A DNA stretch of 64,000 nt from Synechococcus sp. UW140 (GTDB taxonomy: Bacteria; Cyanobacteriota; Cyanobacteriia; PCC-6307; Cyanobiaceae): the NCBI GenBank assembly GCA_945875915.1, contig CAMCMT010000001.1, positions 1 to 64,000 on the forward strand, in the 5' to 3' direction. The translations under genes and the position numbers were made by a program. Positions 30,447 through 39,869 of this stretch are shown piece by piece (within the stretch, counting starts at the first letter, position 1; every line of letters begins with the position of its first letter). Under the pieces are notes generated by a model. It was not told the origin of the DNA and did not search any database. It saw nothing but the letters and a program-made list of their open reading frames with translations.

Positions 30447-31313
30447 TTAGCCCTCAGCCGGACGCAGTCCCGTCACCAGGGAGGCCAGAGCCACCCCCAC
30501 CAGATAGAGGGCCGTGATCGCGCCAGTGAGCAGCAGCATCGTCACCGGATCGGTGGAAGGGGTGAGCACGGCGCCGGCCAGGGCGGCGAGCAGCACCACC
30601 CAGCGCCAGGCCGCCAGCATCGCCCTGGCCCGCACCAACCCCAGGGCCGCCAGCAGCAGCTGCAGCACGGGCAACTGGAAGGCCAGGGCCGTGGCCACCA
30701 TCAGCAACAGCACGAAATCCAGGTAACGCTCAATCGACCAAAGCGGCTCCACCACATCGGCGCCATAGGTCACAAGGAAGTTCAGGGCGGCAGGCACCAG
30801 GGCCCACCAGGCAAAGGCGAGGCCGGCCAGGAACAGCACCGCCGAGCCGGCCACGGCCGGCGCCACCAGGCGCCGTTCCCGGCGACTGAGGCCTGGCAGC
30901 ACAAACGACAGCCCCTCATACAAGACGTAGGGCAGGGCCAGGCTCAGGCCGGCATAGCCCGCCACCTTGAAGGACACAAACAGGAACTCCCCAGGAGCCA
31001 GCTGTAGGAAATGGATGCCATGGGCGGGTTGTTCCAGCAGGCGCACGAGCGGACGCACGAGCAGCAGGCAGGTGGCGGCCCCCGCCAGCACCGCCAGCAG
31101 GCTGCGCAAAACCCGGCGGCGCAATTCCTCCAGGTGATCCACCAGGCTCATCTCCACCTCGGCGGGGAACTCGTCCTTGGCCTGCAGGATCACCTGGTTA
31201 AGACCGGCGGGGCCGTCTTGGCGATCGGCCCCATCCCCAGCCCCGCCCACCCGGATCGGGGCGGGCGGGGCCATCGGCTGGCCGGCGGGGGGCTGGGGAG
31301 GGGTTTCGCTCAT
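30447..31313 (-). CDS. tatC: Sec-independent protein translocase TatC
   Basis: 288 residues, six membrane helices after a 60-residue hydrophilic Pro/Gly-rich extension. MSLVDHLEELRRRVLRSLLA is the TatC N-terminal signature, GEFLFVSFKVAGYAGLSLAL, YVLYEGLSFVLPGLSRRERR and the C-terminal LTPSTDPVTMLLL also fit. It is the receptor subunit for twin-arginine substrates such as the Rieske protein. The first codon overlaps the rqcH-like stop by 4 nt. Confidence 0.93.
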   Translation of the reverse strand: MSETPPQPPAGQPMAPPAPIRVGGAGDGADRQDGPAGLNQVILQAKDEFPAEVEMSLVDHLEELRRRVLRSLLAVLAGAATCLLLVRPLVRLLEQPAHGIHFLQLAPGEFLFVSFKVAGYAGLSLALPYVLYEGLSFVLPGLSRRERRLVAPAVAGSAVLFLAGLAFAWWALVPAALNFLVTYGADVVEPLWSIERYLDFVLLLMVATALAFQLPVLQLLLAALGLVRARAMLAAWRWVVLLAALAGAVLTPSTDPVTMLLLTGAITALYLVGVALASLVTGLRPAEG

Positions 31314-33220
31314 GGCTGCGGTGCTAAGTCGAGGCTAGGCAGCCGATCAGGGTTGGGCGGGGCGGGGGCCCCGCTGGGGCCCGGGCGATCGGCGCGATCC
31401 GCCAGGGCGACCAGCAGGCTGGCGGCCCGTTGCGGGTCCGCCCACAGGACCTCGCCACCACGGTGACGCACGGTGCCAGGACCGGCGCCGGGGATCCGCT
31501 GCAGCTGGTCGGTCGCGACCATCACCACCGGCACGCGACGGTTGCCCCGGGCCCGGCTGAAGTGGGCAGCCAGATCGGCAGCGGCCTGGAGATCGCCCTC
31601 GCCCCCAGGGGCGAGCGAGGTCTTCAGCACCACATGGCTACCGGGACATTCCTGGGCATGGAACCAGAGGTCGCCGCGGCGAGCCTGCTGCAGGCTGATC
31701 CAGGCGTTCTGGCGATGGTTGCGGCCCACCTGCACGCGCAGGCCACTGGCCAGCTCCAGTTCGAGGGGCTGGACCTGGCCGCTGGCTGGTGGGGCGCTGC
31801 CGGAACGCCGTAGACGGCGGTTTCCCAGCCGGGGCGCCAGCAGGCTTTGGCTATCGAGTTCCAGCTCCTCAAGCTCGGCCAGCAGCGGGTCCGAGCCCAG
31901 CCAAGGGGATGGGCTTGTCGCCTGGGAAGAGCCCTGGGCCGGTGCCGGGGAAACCTGCTCCGCCAGCAGCAGCTGGTCGAGGTAGGTGAGGCTGGCCTCG
32001 AGCTGCTCGATCCGCTGCTGGTGCGCCCCGATCCGGGGGGTGATCGCCGCCACCGAGCGCCGCAGTTTGCGGGCGCGGCGGTAGAGGGCCTGGGCTTCAG
32101 CCACCTGCTCCCGGCTGGGATCGGCCAAACAGAGCAGGGCATCGGCCTGGCTCTGCAGGGCGCCACTGCCCTCCACCTGGTCGAGCCGCTCCTGCTGCTG
32201 CCGGCATTGGGCCTGCTCCTTGGCCAGGGCCTGCTGCAGGCGCAGGCGCAGGGTCAAGGAGCGTTGTTGCAGGCGGCGGCCGTCCAGCTGTCGGCGGTAG
32301 TAGGCCTCCAGAAACGCATTGATCTCAGGGGTCTGCGACTCCGGGGACTGGCTGGCCTGGAGGTTGACCGCCATAGGCTGAATCCCCGCAGGCTCCTGCT
32401 GCTCCACTTGTGCAGCCGCATCAGGCACCTCCTGCCAGCAGCGGTAGGCCGTGGCCCGGCCGGGGCTGAGCGCAAACGCCTCCTTCGCCAACACCGCCAG
32501 CCAGCGCTGCCAGCGGCGATGCAACTGCTGCCACTCGAATTCACCCAGCTGGTCCACGGAACGGGCCAGCAGGTCCGCCGCCTGCGGGGGGTGGTCGCCG
32601 GCCAGTTGCAGGGCCAGGGCCGGGCTGATGCCCTGATAGGCCTCGCGCAGGGCCCGGCCCAGGGCCACCGGCACCAGGCTTAGCCGCCGCCGCCAGTCGG
32701 CATAGGACTCGGCGGCCCGGGGCGCTTGGCCCTGGGCCGGCGGCGGCGGCATATAGGCATCGCCGCTTCCGATCGGCCGCAGCCGGGATTGCTGCTCACG
32801 CACCTGGCGGGCGGCGCCGGTGACCCGCCCCTGGCGATCGAGCACAAACAGGTTGCTGTGGCGGCCCATTAGCTCCAGCACCAGGCGGCGGCTGACCGGG
32901 TCCCCGGGCCGCGGCGCGAACTGCAGCTCCACCACCCGCTCCATCCCCTCCTGCTGCAAACCCACCAGGGCCAGGCCCGAGAGACCGTGCTGCACCTGCT
33001 GGGCCAGGGTGCTGCCATCGCCGCCGCGGGCGGGCGGGGCGATCGCGAAGAGCCGGGGGGCTTCGGCCTGCCAGCTCAGTTCGAGCCAGTGGCGGCCGAC
33101 GAGGCTGCGGAAACCCAATTGCAGGGTCTGGCCATCGCTCTGCTGGGCCTTCTCAAACCGGCTCGGCAGCAGCAGGGGCCGCAGTTCCGCCAGCACCGCC
33201 CGCAGGGTGGTGAGGTCCAT
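31310..33220 (-). CDS. NFACT-domain protein, RqcH/Rqc2-like
   Basis: 636 residues. The N-terminal MDLTTLRAVLAELRPLLLPS is the NFACT-N domain, a long coiled-coil middle (from about residue 280 to 430, rich in Gln, Glu and Arg) follows, and DLWFHAQECPGSHVVLKTS is the NFACT-R motif. Bacterial RqcH binds stalled 50S subunits and adds alanine tails. ATG 33220 gives the family start. Coupled to tatC by a 4-nt overlap. Confidence 0.87.
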   Translation of the reverse strand: MDLTTLRAVLAELRPLLLPSRFEKAQQSDGQTLQLGFRSLVGRHWLELSWQAEAPRLFAIAPPARGGDGSTLAQQVQHGLSGLALVGLQQEGMERVVELQFAPRPGDPVSRRLVLELMGRHSNLFVLDRQGRVTGAARQVREQQSRLRPIGSGDAYMPPPPAQGQAPRAAESYADWRRRLSLVPVALGRALREAYQGISPALALQLAGDHPPQAADLLARSVDQLGEFEWQQLHRRWQRWLAVLAKEAFALSPGRATAYRCWQEVPDAAAQVEQQEPAGIQPMAVNLQASQSPESQTPEINAFLEAYYRRQLDGRRLQQRSLTLRLRLQQALAKEQAQCRQQQERLDQVEGSGALQSQADALLCLADPSREQVAEAQALYRRARKLRRSVAAITPRIGAHQQRIEQLEASLTYLDQLLLAEQVSPAPAQGSSQATSPSPWLGSDPLLAELEELELDSQSLLAPRLGNRRLRRSGSAPPASGQVQPLELELASGLRVQVGRNHRQNAWISLQQARRGDLWFHAQECPGSHVVLKTSLAPGGEGDLQAAADLAAHFSRARGNRRVPVVMVATDQLQRIPGAGPGTVRHRGGEVLWADPQRAASLLVALADRADRPGPSGAPAPPNPDRLPSLDLAPQP

Positions 33221-33378
33221 GGCCTGGAGCGACGCGATAACCCGCGGCCCGGTGACCGGCGACTCAGGGGGGGTCGACTCAGGGACCAGGGACAAGACAG
33301 GGATAACGGCAGGGTGCCGGCGGGAAAGGTGGCTCCTACTCTGCAGTCCGATCGTTGGACCGCCGAGTTGACCGCGCG

Positions 33379-33966
33379 ATGGTGATGGCTCCCCCCCGCG
33401 GCCGGTTGACCGTGATCACCGGCCCCAGCGGTGTCGGCAAGGGAACCCTGGTGGCGGCCCTGCGCCAGCGCCAGCCCTCGATCTGGCTCTCGATCTCCGC
33501 CACCACCCGTTCCCCCCGCAGCGGCGAACGTGATGGGGCGCATTACTTCTTTCTGGGCCGCGACGACTTCGATCAGCGGGTCGCCGCCGGCGGCTTGCTC
33601 GAATGGGCAGAATTTGCGGGCCATTGCTACGGCACCCCACGCCAGCCGGTGCAAGAGCAATTGGATGCGGGCCGGCCCGTCCTGCTGGAGATTGAACTGG
33701 AGGGGGCCCGCCAGGTGCGGCACAGCTTCCCGGAGGGCTTTCAGATCTTCATCAAGCCCCCCTCCTTTGAGGAACTGGAACGGCGAATCCGCGGCCGCGG
33801 CACCGACAGCGACGAGGCCATCCGGCGGCGACTGGAGCGGGCCCAGGTGGAGCTGGAGGCGGAGGGTGAATTTGATGCGGTCTTGGTGAATGGTGATCTA
33901 AGCGCCGGGGTTACTGATCTGGAACGACTGATGGGCCTGGCCCCGGCGCCATCACTGTTGCCATAA
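33379..33966 (+). CDS. gmk: Guanylate kinase
   Basis: 195 residues. P-loop [13 protein letters not shown]-binding [32 protein letters not shown], and the lid segment [20 protein letters not shown] are all present. It phosphorylates GMP to GDP. ATG 33379 (MVMAPP) or ATG 33385 are possible. Divergent from the rqcH-like gene; its stop lies about 40 nt from the terminator of psaFJ on the opposite strand. Confidence 0.95.
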   Translation: MVMAPPRGRLTVITGPSGVGKGTLVAALRQRQPSIWLSISATTRSPRSGERDGAHYFFLGRDDFDQRVAAGGLLEWAEFAGHCYGTPRQPVQEQLDAGRPVLLEIELEGARQVRHSFPEGFQIFIKPPSFEELERRIRGRGTDSDEAIRRRLERAQVELEAEGEFDAVLVNGDLSAGVTDLERLMGLAPAPSLLP

Positions 33967-34000
33967 ACCTTTCGATCAATCTTTCCAGCAACCCTGCCAT

Positions 34001-34024
34001 AAAAAAACGGCCCCTAGGGACCGT
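34001..34024 (-). terminator. Intrinsic terminator of psaFJ
   Basis: On the minus strand ACGGTCCCTAGGGGCCGT (8-bp stem with a T-G pair around the central CTAG) is followed by a run of seven T. It sits 32 nt beyond the psaJ stop and ends the psaF-psaJ unit. On the plus strand it lies downstream of gmk, but there the A-run precedes the stem. Confidence 0.9.
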
Positions 34025-34055
34025 TAGGTGATCAATGCAGACTCAGGATCGGGTC

Positions 34056-34172
34056 TTAAAGGGGGTGGAAGAGCAGATCGGGGAAGAATCGGTTGAATTC
34101 GATCAGAATGCCGGCGGTGACGCTGAACCAGATGGCTGCGAATACCGGAGCAGTGGTCAGGAATTTTTTCAT
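34056..34172 (-). CDS. psaJ: Photosystem I subunit IX (PsaJ)
   Basis: 38 residues, found by reading the short frame: [20 protein letters not shown] followed by [18 protein letters not shown]. It has one membrane helix; the N-terminal KFLTTAPV and the IEFNRFFPD segment are the PsaJ hallmarks. PsaJ supports PsaF at the plastocyanin/cytochrome c6 side of photosystem I. It is downstream of psaF, separated by 84 nt containing a hairpin. Confidence 0.95.
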   Translation of the reverse strand: MKKFLTTAPVFAAIWFSVTAGILIEFNRFFPDLLFHPL

Positions 34173-34205
34173 GACTGGGGTGCCGAAACGGTTAAGAAAG
34201 CTGGG

Positions 34206-34230
34206 GCTGCCTAGACCAAAGCCAGGCAGC
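34206..34230 (-). repeat. Hairpin in the psaF-psaJ spacer
   Basis: gctgcct at 34206-34212 is complementary to aggcagc at 34224-34230, loop 11 nt. It lies between the psaF stop and psaJ start. A second small inverted repeat (aatctga/tcagatt, 34242-34258) covers the psaF stop. No T-run follows either, so they may influence message processing or psaJ translation rather than terminate transcription. Confidence 0.6.
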
Positions 34231-34256
34231 ACGTTGATTCAATCTGAGGGTTCAGA

Positions 34257-34736
34257 TTAGCGGGGCGAAATCGTGACCTTGCTGTCGTCCTCTGTCAGCT
34301 TGCCGCTGGTGAGCTCACCAAAGGCAGCCAGGGGCCACTTGGCCGCAGCCAGGGTGCTCTTGATGGCCAAGGGCAGATCGATCTGGATTTCTTTCATCGC
34401 AGCATCCTTATCGCCACGAACAGCCTGGAGGTAACCCCGGCCGGCCCAGCCGATCGTGCCAGCGATGTAAAGGAAGGCGATACCGGGGATGACGAAGTCA
34501 CCGGCATGGCTCCAGCGGCCATCAACAATCAGATGGGGCAGGCCATCGGCACCACAGACAGCCTGGCTGTACATGGCAAAGCGGGCCTTGGCCTGGTCGG
34601 TTTTGGCTGTTGAGGCGCGCTGCTGGAAGCGGGCGCTCTCAGAACAGGGGGTCAGGCCTGCCACATCAGCTTTGGCCACGGGGGCAAAGCCGAAGATCAG
34701 CAGGGCGGAAATCAGGACGGCGAAGAGGCGGCGCAT
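34257..34736 (-). CDS. psaF: Photosystem I subunit III (PsaF)
   Basis: 159 residues with signal peptide MRRLFAVLISALLIFGFAPV..AKA. The mature protein begins DVAGLTPCSESARFQQRAST; cysteines in LTPC and AVCGADGLPH are conserved, and PGIAFLYIAGTIGWAGRGYL is the membrane helix. It binds plastocyanin or cytochrome c6 in PSI. ATG 34736 preserves the signal peptide; longer in-frame extensions run into the divergent tsaD spacer. The three-palindrome array starts 32 bp upstream. Confidence 0.97.
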   Translation of the reverse strand: MRRLFAVLISALLIFGFAPVAKADVAGLTPCSESARFQQRASTAKTDQAKARFAMYSQAVCGADGLPHLIVDGRWSHAGDFVIPGIAFLYIAGTIGWAGRGYLQAVRGDKDAAMKEIQIDLPLAIKSTLAAAKWPLAAFGELTSGKLTEDDSKVTISPR

Positions 34737-34767
34737 CGGCTGCGGGTCTGGCGGTGCTCTAAGGGGT

Positions 34768-34832
34768 GTCCTGCCTAGGCAGGACGGTGATCCTCTGCCA
34801 AGGCAGAAGCTCGATCTCCTGCCGGGGCAGGA
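34768..34832. repeat. Array of three palindromes with exact 24-bp spacing between psaF and tsaD
   Basis: Three related palindromes: gtcctgcctaggcaggac (34768-34785, perfect 18 bp), tctgcc-aa-ggcaga (34794-34807) and tcctgcc-gg-ggcagga (34817-34832). Their centres lie at 34776.5, 34800.5 and 34824.5, so spacing is 24 bp twice. The units align as a 24-bp tandem repeat; units 2 and 3 also share a flanking gatc. The array lies 32 bp from the psaF ATG and 36 bp from the tsaD ATG. Central spacers of 0-2 nt favour protein-binding sites over RNA hairpins. I do not recognise the motif. Confidence 0.9.
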
Positions 34833-34868
34833 TGTCTTTGCGGAGATTACGGGAGTTCCCCAGTAGAG

Positions 34869-35936
34869 ATGCCCACGGTTCTGGCCCTCGAAACAAGTTG
34901 TGACGAGTCGGCGGCTGCCGTGGTGAGGGATCAATGGCCCCTGGCCAGCGCCGTGGCCACCCAAATGGAGGAGCACGCCCGCTTTGGCGGCGTGGTGCCG
35001 GAAATTGCCTCCCGGCGCCATGTGGAGGCCCTGCCCCAGCTGATCGAGCAGGTGATGGCGGACAGCGGCCTGGGCTTCGCCGACCTCGATGCCATTGCCG
35101 CCACCGTGACCCCGGGCCTGGTGGGGGCCCTGCTGGTGGGCTCGGTCACCGCCCGCACCCTGGCCCGGCTCCACGGGCTTCCCTTCCTTGGCGTGCACCA
35201 CCTGGAGGGCCACCTCTGCTCGGTGCATCTGGGCGAGCCCCTACCCCCGGGACCCTTCCTGGTCTTGCTGGTGAGTGGCGGCCACAGCGAACTGATCCGG
35301 GTCGATGGCCCCGGCAGCTACATCCGCCTGGCCCGCAGCCGCGATGACGCCGCCGGCGAGGCCTTTGACAAGGTGGCCCGCCTGCTGCAACTGGGCTATC
35401 CCGGCGGTCCGGCGATCCAGGCCGCCGCTGCAGGAGGCCAGGCCGATCGTTTCCCCTTGCCGAAGGGTCGGGTGTCCCTGCCCGGCGGGGGCTTCCATCC
35501 CTACGACTTCAGCTTCAGTGGCCTCAAGACGGCCATGGTGCGCCTGGTGGCCGAGCAGCAACGCCAGGCCGATGGGGCCGGCACGGCCCTGCCGGTGGCC
35601 GACCTGGCCGCCAGCTTTGAGCAGGTGGTGGCCGATGTCCTGGTGGAGCGCACCTGCCGCTGCGCCAAGGACCAGGGGCTCGAAACGCTGGTGCTGGTGG
35701 GCGGGGTGGCGGCCAACCGGCGCCTGCGCAACCTGCTGGAAGCCCGTTGCCAGGCCCTGGGCCTGGCCTGGCGGGCCGCACCCCTGGCCTACTGCACCGA
35801 CAACGCCGCCATGATTGGCGTCGCCGCCGAGCAAAGGCTCCTCGCTGGCGGCCAAAGCGCCATCGAGCTGGCCGTGGCGCCGCGCTGGCCCCTAGGGGAC
35901 GCCCTTGCCCTCTACGACCGGCGGAACCCCTTCTAA
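34869..35936 (+). CDS. tsaD: tRNA N6-adenosine threonylcarbamoyltransferase
   Basis: 355 residues. [36 protein letters not shown], and [14 protein letters not shown] (metal-binding His residues) then [11 protein letters not shown] and [13 protein letters not shown] mark it as TsaD (Gcp, ASKHA fold). It transfers threonylcarbamoyl to A37 of tRNAs reading ANN codons. Family length is normal. Divergent from psaF with the palindrome array between them. Confidence 0.96.
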   Translation: MPTVLALETSCDESAAAVVRDQWPLASAVATQMEEHARFGGVVPEIASRRHVEALPQLIEQVMADSGLGFADLDAIAATVTPGLVGALLVGSVTARTLARLHGLPFLGVHHLEGHLCSVHLGEPLPPGPFLVLLVSGGHSELIRVDGPGSYIRLARSRDDAAGEAFDKVARLLQLGYPGGPAIQAAAAGGQADRFPLPKGRVSLPGGGFHPYDFSFSGLKTAMVRLVAEQQRQADGAGTALPVADLAASFEQVVADVLVERTCRCAKDQGLETLVLVGGVAANRRLRNLLEARCQALGLAWRAAPLAYCTDNAAMIGVAAEQRLLAGGQSAIELAVAPRWPLGDALALYDRRNPF

Positions 35937-35972
35937 GACCTATAGGCTGGATCGAAATCCGCGGTCGCTGCC

Positions 35973-36212
35973 ATGGCCCCAGCACCCAACCCCCAGGCCC
36001 AAATCGAGTCCGGACTTGCGTCCGGCCTGGAATCGACCCTGCAGGGCGGCATCGAAATCATTGAGGTGGGCCGCGAAGAAATGAACGCCTGGAAACGCGG
36101 GTTCACCCCCCAGGCCGAGATCTGGAATGGACGCCTGGCCATGCTTGGCCTCTCCATTGGCCTAGGAGTGCTGCTGCTTAGTCGCCTGGTGGCCTCACTG
36201 ACGGCCGCGTAG
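35973..36212 (+). CDS. High light inducible protein (Hlip), chlorophyll-binding
   Basis: 79 residues: a hydrophilic N-terminus, then the single chlorophyll a/b-binding-like helix with the conserved AEIWNGRLAMLGLSIGLG. The Glu and Asn-Gly-Arg are the residues that bind chlorophyll and pair helices in this family. Hlips protect photosystem assembly under stress. It lies 36 nt downstream of tsaD and overlaps the opposite-strand pilT-like gene by 18 nt at their 3' ends. Confidence 0.9.
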   Translation: MAPAPNPQAQIESGLASGLESTLQGGIEIIEVGREEMNAWKRGFTPQAEIWNGRLAMLGLSIGLGVLLLSRLVASLTAA

Positions 36213-37346
36213 GGCCTGCTTGAGCTCCGCCGGTTTCAGGCTCTGGGCCAGGGCATCAGCCGGGTCAATCCTGCCCTCTTGGGCCAGTTTCAAAAGAGCT
36301 TGGTTGCTTGTTTGCATACCCTCGAAACCGCTGCGCTCCATAATCTGCTCGATGGCATCTAGCTGCCCTTTTTGGATGTAATCCCTGCAAGCATCATTGT
36401 TGATCAAGATGTCATGAAAAGCTGTTCTTTTCCCATCCGTTGTCTTAACTAGCCCCTGGGCAACAATCCCTAGCAAGGAATCGGATAGGCCCCGGCGTAT
36501 CGCCTCCTGTTCCGATGGCGGAAACATGCCAAGCACCCTTTCAACGGTCCGCACGGCCGAGTTGGTGTGCATGCTGCCAAAAACAAGATGGCCGGTTTGA
36601 TTGGCTTGGATGGCAGTCGCAAGGGTTTCCTGATCACGGATCTCACCGATCAGAATCACGTCAGGGTCTTCCCTGAGGGCGGATCGCAAGGCTGCATTGA
36701 AGGATCGGCTGTTCAAGCCAACCTCGCGATGGCGGATCAGGGATTGCTGGCTCTGATGCACAAACTCCAGCGGATCCTCAATCGTGAGGATATGGCGGCT
36801 CATGTGGCGATTGATCCAGTCGACCATGGCCGCCAAGGTGGTGGTTTTGCCAGAGCCCGTTGGCCCGGTGACCAAGACCAGGCCCTTGGGCCGGGTGCAG
36901 AGCTGGCGCAGCACCGGCGGCAGGCAGAGCTCGTCGAGGCTGGCGATCCTGCTGGGGATTAGCCGCAACACCATCGCCAGGCCCCGCAGGGAATCCATCA
37001 GGTTGATGCGGACCCGCACAAAGGGGAAGGCATGGGAACCATCGAACTCTTTTTTACGCCGGAAGCCTTCAAGCAGGCTCACCGAGAGCATTTCCTCGGT
37101 CCAGCGGCCAAAGGTGTCCACATCCGTGACTGGCCAACCGGTGCGAATGATGTCGCCGCGGAAGCGAAAGCGAGGTTCCTCACCAACCCCGAGATGGACA
37201 TCGGAATAGTTGTGCACAGCCGCAATCCGCACAATCCCCTCCAGATCCGCCGGCATGGGGCCGCTGAACAAGCTGCAGGCCGGCGGCGGCAGACCCGCCT
37301 GGGCAGGCCAATCTTGATTAAGTGCTGCAATATCGATAGGATTCAT
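36195..37346 (-). CDS. PilT-type twitching/secretion ATPase
   Basis: 383 residues. The N-terminal PAS-like part (YSDVHLGVGEEPRFRFRGDI), Walker A TGPTGSGKTTTLAAM, HILTIEDPLEFVHQ, VILIGEIRDQETLATAIQ and GHLVFGSMHTNSAVRTVERV identify a PilT/PilU retraction ATPase. The family drives pilus disassembly. No other pilus gene is nearby. Codon composition looks more AT-rich than neighbours, especially the 3' half. Convergent with the Hlip gene and 108 nt from wecB. Confidence 0.87.
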   Translation of the reverse strand: MNPIDIAALNQDWPAQAGLPPPACSLFSGPMPADLEGIVRIAAVHNYSDVHLGVGEEPRFRFRGDIIRTGWPVTDVDTFGRWTEEMLSVSLLEGFRRKKEFDGSHAFPFVRVRINLMDSLRGLAMVLRLIPSRIASLDELCLPPVLRQLCTRPKGLVLVTGPTGSGKTTTLAAMVDWINRHMSRHILTIEDPLEFVHQSQQSLIRHREVGLNSRSFNAALRSALREDPDVILIGEIRDQETLATAIQANQTGHLVFGSMHTNSAVRTVERVLGMFPPSEQEAIRRGLSDSLLGIVAQGLVKTTDGKRTAFHDILINNDACRDYIQKGQLDAIEQIMERSGFEGMQTSNQALLKLAQEGRIDPADALAQSLKPAELKQALRGRQ

Positions 37347-37454
37347 GATGACTAGCCTTTGCAGCCTGCGACTAATTTATATTTTAACAGCATCTCGCCT
37401 CTTTAGGGGTATCGCCGGAGGCCTCCTTAGGATCTACCAGGATGCATAGCTGCC
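37347..37454. promoter_or_regulatory. AT-rich divergent spacer between pilT-like and wecB-like genes
   Basis: This 108-nt stretch contains a clearly AT-rich block (aatttatattttaac around 37374-37388) in an otherwise GC-rich region. It is the natural location for promoters of both flanking genes. I can see no confident -35/-10 pair or hairpin. Confidence 0.4.
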
Positions 37455-38585
37455 TTGAAAGCCCCCCATCAGGTCTGCATCGTTTTGGGCACCCGGCCGG
37501 AGGCGATCAAGCTGGCTCCGGTGATCCAGGCCTTCCAGGCGGCCGAGGGCTTCCACACCCGCCTGGTGCTGACGGGCCAGCACCGGGAGATGGTCCATCA
37601 AGTGATGGAGCTGTTTGGCCTCAAGGCCGACCGGGACTTGGCCCTGATGGCCCCTAAGCAAACCCTCACCCACGTGACCTGCGCCGCCCTGCAGGGGCTG
37701 GGACAGGAGTTCGAGGATTTCCCCCCAGACCTCGTGATCGTGCAGGGGGACACCACCACGGCCTTTGCCGCGGCCCTGGCGGCCTTCTACGCCCAGATCC
37801 CGGTGGGCCATGTGGAGGCAGGGCTGCGCACCGACAACCTCTTTGATCCCTTCCCGGAGGAGGCCAACCGGCGGCTGATCTCCCAGGTGGCCCTGCTCCA
37901 TTTCGCCCCCACCCCCGTGGCCGCTGCCAACCTGCAGGCCTCCGGCGTGGTGGGCGAGGTGCTGGTAACCGGCAACACGGTGATCGATGCTTTGTTGCAT
38001 ACCGCCGCCTCGGCGCCGGCCTACACCTTGCCCGGCCTGGACTGGGATGGTCACCGGGTAATTCTGGCCACGGTGCACCGTCGCGAAAACTGGGGCGAAC
38101 GGCTTGAGGAGATCGGTCGCGGCTTCCTGGAGGTGCTGGAGCGCTTCCCCGATACGGCCCTGCTGCTGCCCTTGCACCGCAACCCCACCGTGCGCGAGCC
38201 CCTGCAGGCCCTGCTCGGCAGCCATCCCCGCGCCTTCCTCACCGAGCCCCTCGATTACGACCAGCTGGTGGCCGCGATGCGGGGCTGCACCCTGCTGCTG
38301 TCCGATTCCGGCGGCTTGCAGGAGGAGGCGCCCGCCCTGGGCAAACCGGTGCTGGTGCTGCGCCGCACCACCGAACGACCGGAAGCCGTGGATGCGGGCA
38401 CCGCCCGGCTCATCGGCACGGCCAGTACCGACATCGTGCGCGAAACGGCCCGGCTTCTGGAGGATCCGGCCGCCTATGGGGCCATGGCCCGGGCCCATAA
38501 CCCCTTTGGCGATGGCCAGGCCAGCGGCCGGGTTGTGGAGGCTAGCCGCCGCTTTCTCGACCAGCGCCGCATCGAGGCCCCCTAG
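37455..38585 (+). CDS. wecB: UDP-N-acetylglucosamine 2-epimerase (non-hydrolysing)
   Basis: 376 residues from TTG 37455. [71 protein letters not shown] and the C-terminal [20 protein letters not shown] are the WecB signatures. It makes UDP-ManNAc for surface polysaccharide. TTG is the only plausible start near the family N-terminus. Its stop shares bases (CTAG) with the stop of the convergent HlyD-type gene. Confidence 0.93.
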   Translation: MKAPHQVCIVLGTRPEAIKLAPVIQAFQAAEGFHTRLVLTGQHREMVHQVMELFGLKADRDLALMAPKQTLTHVTCAALQGLGQEFEDFPPDLVIVQGDTTTAFAAALAAFYAQIPVGHVEAGLRTDNLFDPFPEEANRRLISQVALLHFAPTPVAAANLQASGVVGEVLVTGNTVIDALLHTAASAPAYTLPGLDWDGHRVILATVHRRENWGERLEEIGRGFLEVLERFPDTALLLPLHRNPTVREPLQALLGSHPRAFLTEPLDYDQLVAAMRGCTLLLSDSGGLQEEAPALGKPVLVLRRTTERPEAVDAGTARLIGTASTDIVRETARLLEDPAAYGAMARAHNPFGDGQASGRVVEASRRFLDQRRIEAP

Positions 38586-39781
38586 CCCTTGTCGCGCCCT
38601 TTTTTGGCCCAGGGGGGGAGGTCGATGAACACCGGCACCCCGGGCTTGAGGCCGGAAAGGATCTGGGTGTCCCGGCCGCTGCTCGAGCCCAGGCTGACGG
38701 GCTGGAAGGTGGGCTGGTTGCCCTTGCCCACCAGCAATACTCCCGGTTTGCCCGCCTCGGTTACCACCGCCACGGTGGGCACCAGGGTGCGGGCTGCCAG
38801 CACGCCGGTGTTGAAGTCGATGTCGGCGGTCATGCCGATGCGCAGCTGGGGCGGCCGCTGCAGCAGGGCCAACTTCACTTGGAACGAGGTGACGTTGTTG
38901 AGCTTCTCGGCCCGGGGGGCGATCTGCCGCACCCGGGCGGCAAAGCGACGGTCCGGAAAGGCATCGAGCCGCACCGAGGCGTCCTGGCCGACCCGCAGGC
39001 GGCCGATGTCGCTTTCGGGCACTTTGGCAACAGCCTCAAGCCCCTCGGCCAACTCCACCACCGATGAACTGGTCGCACCTGCCGTAGCCGAAGCGGTAGT
39101 GGTGGGGGTAACGAAGGCGCCGGGATCGGCGTAACGGGCCGTGATCACGCCGGAGAAGGGCGCACGCACGATCAGTTCGCCCTGCTCGATCTGCCGTTGC
39201 TCGAGGCGGCTTTGCGCCGCCCGCACGGTTTCGCGATCGATCCGGTAAGTGTTGCGAATCCGCTCGTAGTCATTGAGGCTGATTGCCTTCTGGCGGTAGA
39301 GCAACTGGTTGCGATCCAGCTCATTGCGGCTGCGGTTCATCTGCTGTTGGGCGCTACGCACCAGGGCCTGAAGCTCCTCGATGCGATCACGCAGGTCGCC
39401 GCTATCCATCTGGGCGATCGGCTGCCCCGCCACCACGGAGTCGCCCTCCTCCACAAACAGCTTCACCAGCAGGCCCTGGCGCTTGGGGCTGACGTTGACG
39501 CGGCGGAAGGCCTCGAGTTGGCCGCTGGCCGTTACAACGCCGGGGAGGGTTCCCAGCCGCGCCGGCACCGTGTAGGTGGCCAGGGCCTTGACCTGGGTGG
39601 AGCGTTGGCGGGCCGTAGACCACAGGAGCGCGCCGCCAACCACCAGCACGGTGGCCCCCAAACCCAGCCAAAGCCTGCGGCGGGCCAGCCAGCGGGGACC
39701 GCGCCCGCGACGGAGCGAGCCAGCAGGGGTGCCTGGCCCCACCGGCAGGGCCTCCCTGGAGGGCGCGGCGGCTTGGGGCAT
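38582..39781 (-). CDS. HlyD/RND-type periplasmic adaptor (membrane fusion protein)
   Basis: 399 residues: an Arg-rich N-terminus, one helix ([18 protein letters not shown]), a barrel-sandwich region ([19 protein letters not shown] and [20 protein letters not shown]), a coiled-coil of about 80 residues rich in Gln/Arg, and a beta-barrel region ending [13 protein letters not shown]. These are features of efflux adaptors. No transporter partner is adjacent. ATG 39781 is chosen; the same frame stays open for a further 0.7 kb across ychF and is not coding there. Confidence 0.85.
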   Translation of the reverse strand: MPQAAAPSREALPVGPGTPAGSLRRGRGPRWLARRRLWLGLGATVLVVGGALLWSTARQRSTQVKALATYTVPARLGTLPGVVTASGQLEAFRRVNVSPKRQGLLVKLFVEEGDSVVAGQPIAQMDSGDLRDRIEELQALVRSAQQQMNRSRNELDRNQLLYRQKAISLNDYERIRNTYRIDRETVRAAQSRLEQRQIEQGELIVRAPFSGVITARYADPGAFVTPTTTASATAGATSSSVVELAEGLEAVAKVPESDIGRLRVGQDASVRLDAFPDRRFAARVRQIAPRAEKLNNVTSFQVKLALLQRPPQLRIGMTADIDFNTGVLAARTLVPTVAVVTEAGKPGVLLVGKGNQPTFQPVSLGSSSGRDTQILSGLKPGVPVFIDLPPWAKKGRDKG

Positions 39782-39869
39782 GGCGACAGGAATGGCCGAA
39801 TGGGCAATGCAGTCCAGTCTTCCTGGTCGGCGGCCAAACTGCGTGCGCCTGCGCCGATAGATTTCCGCC

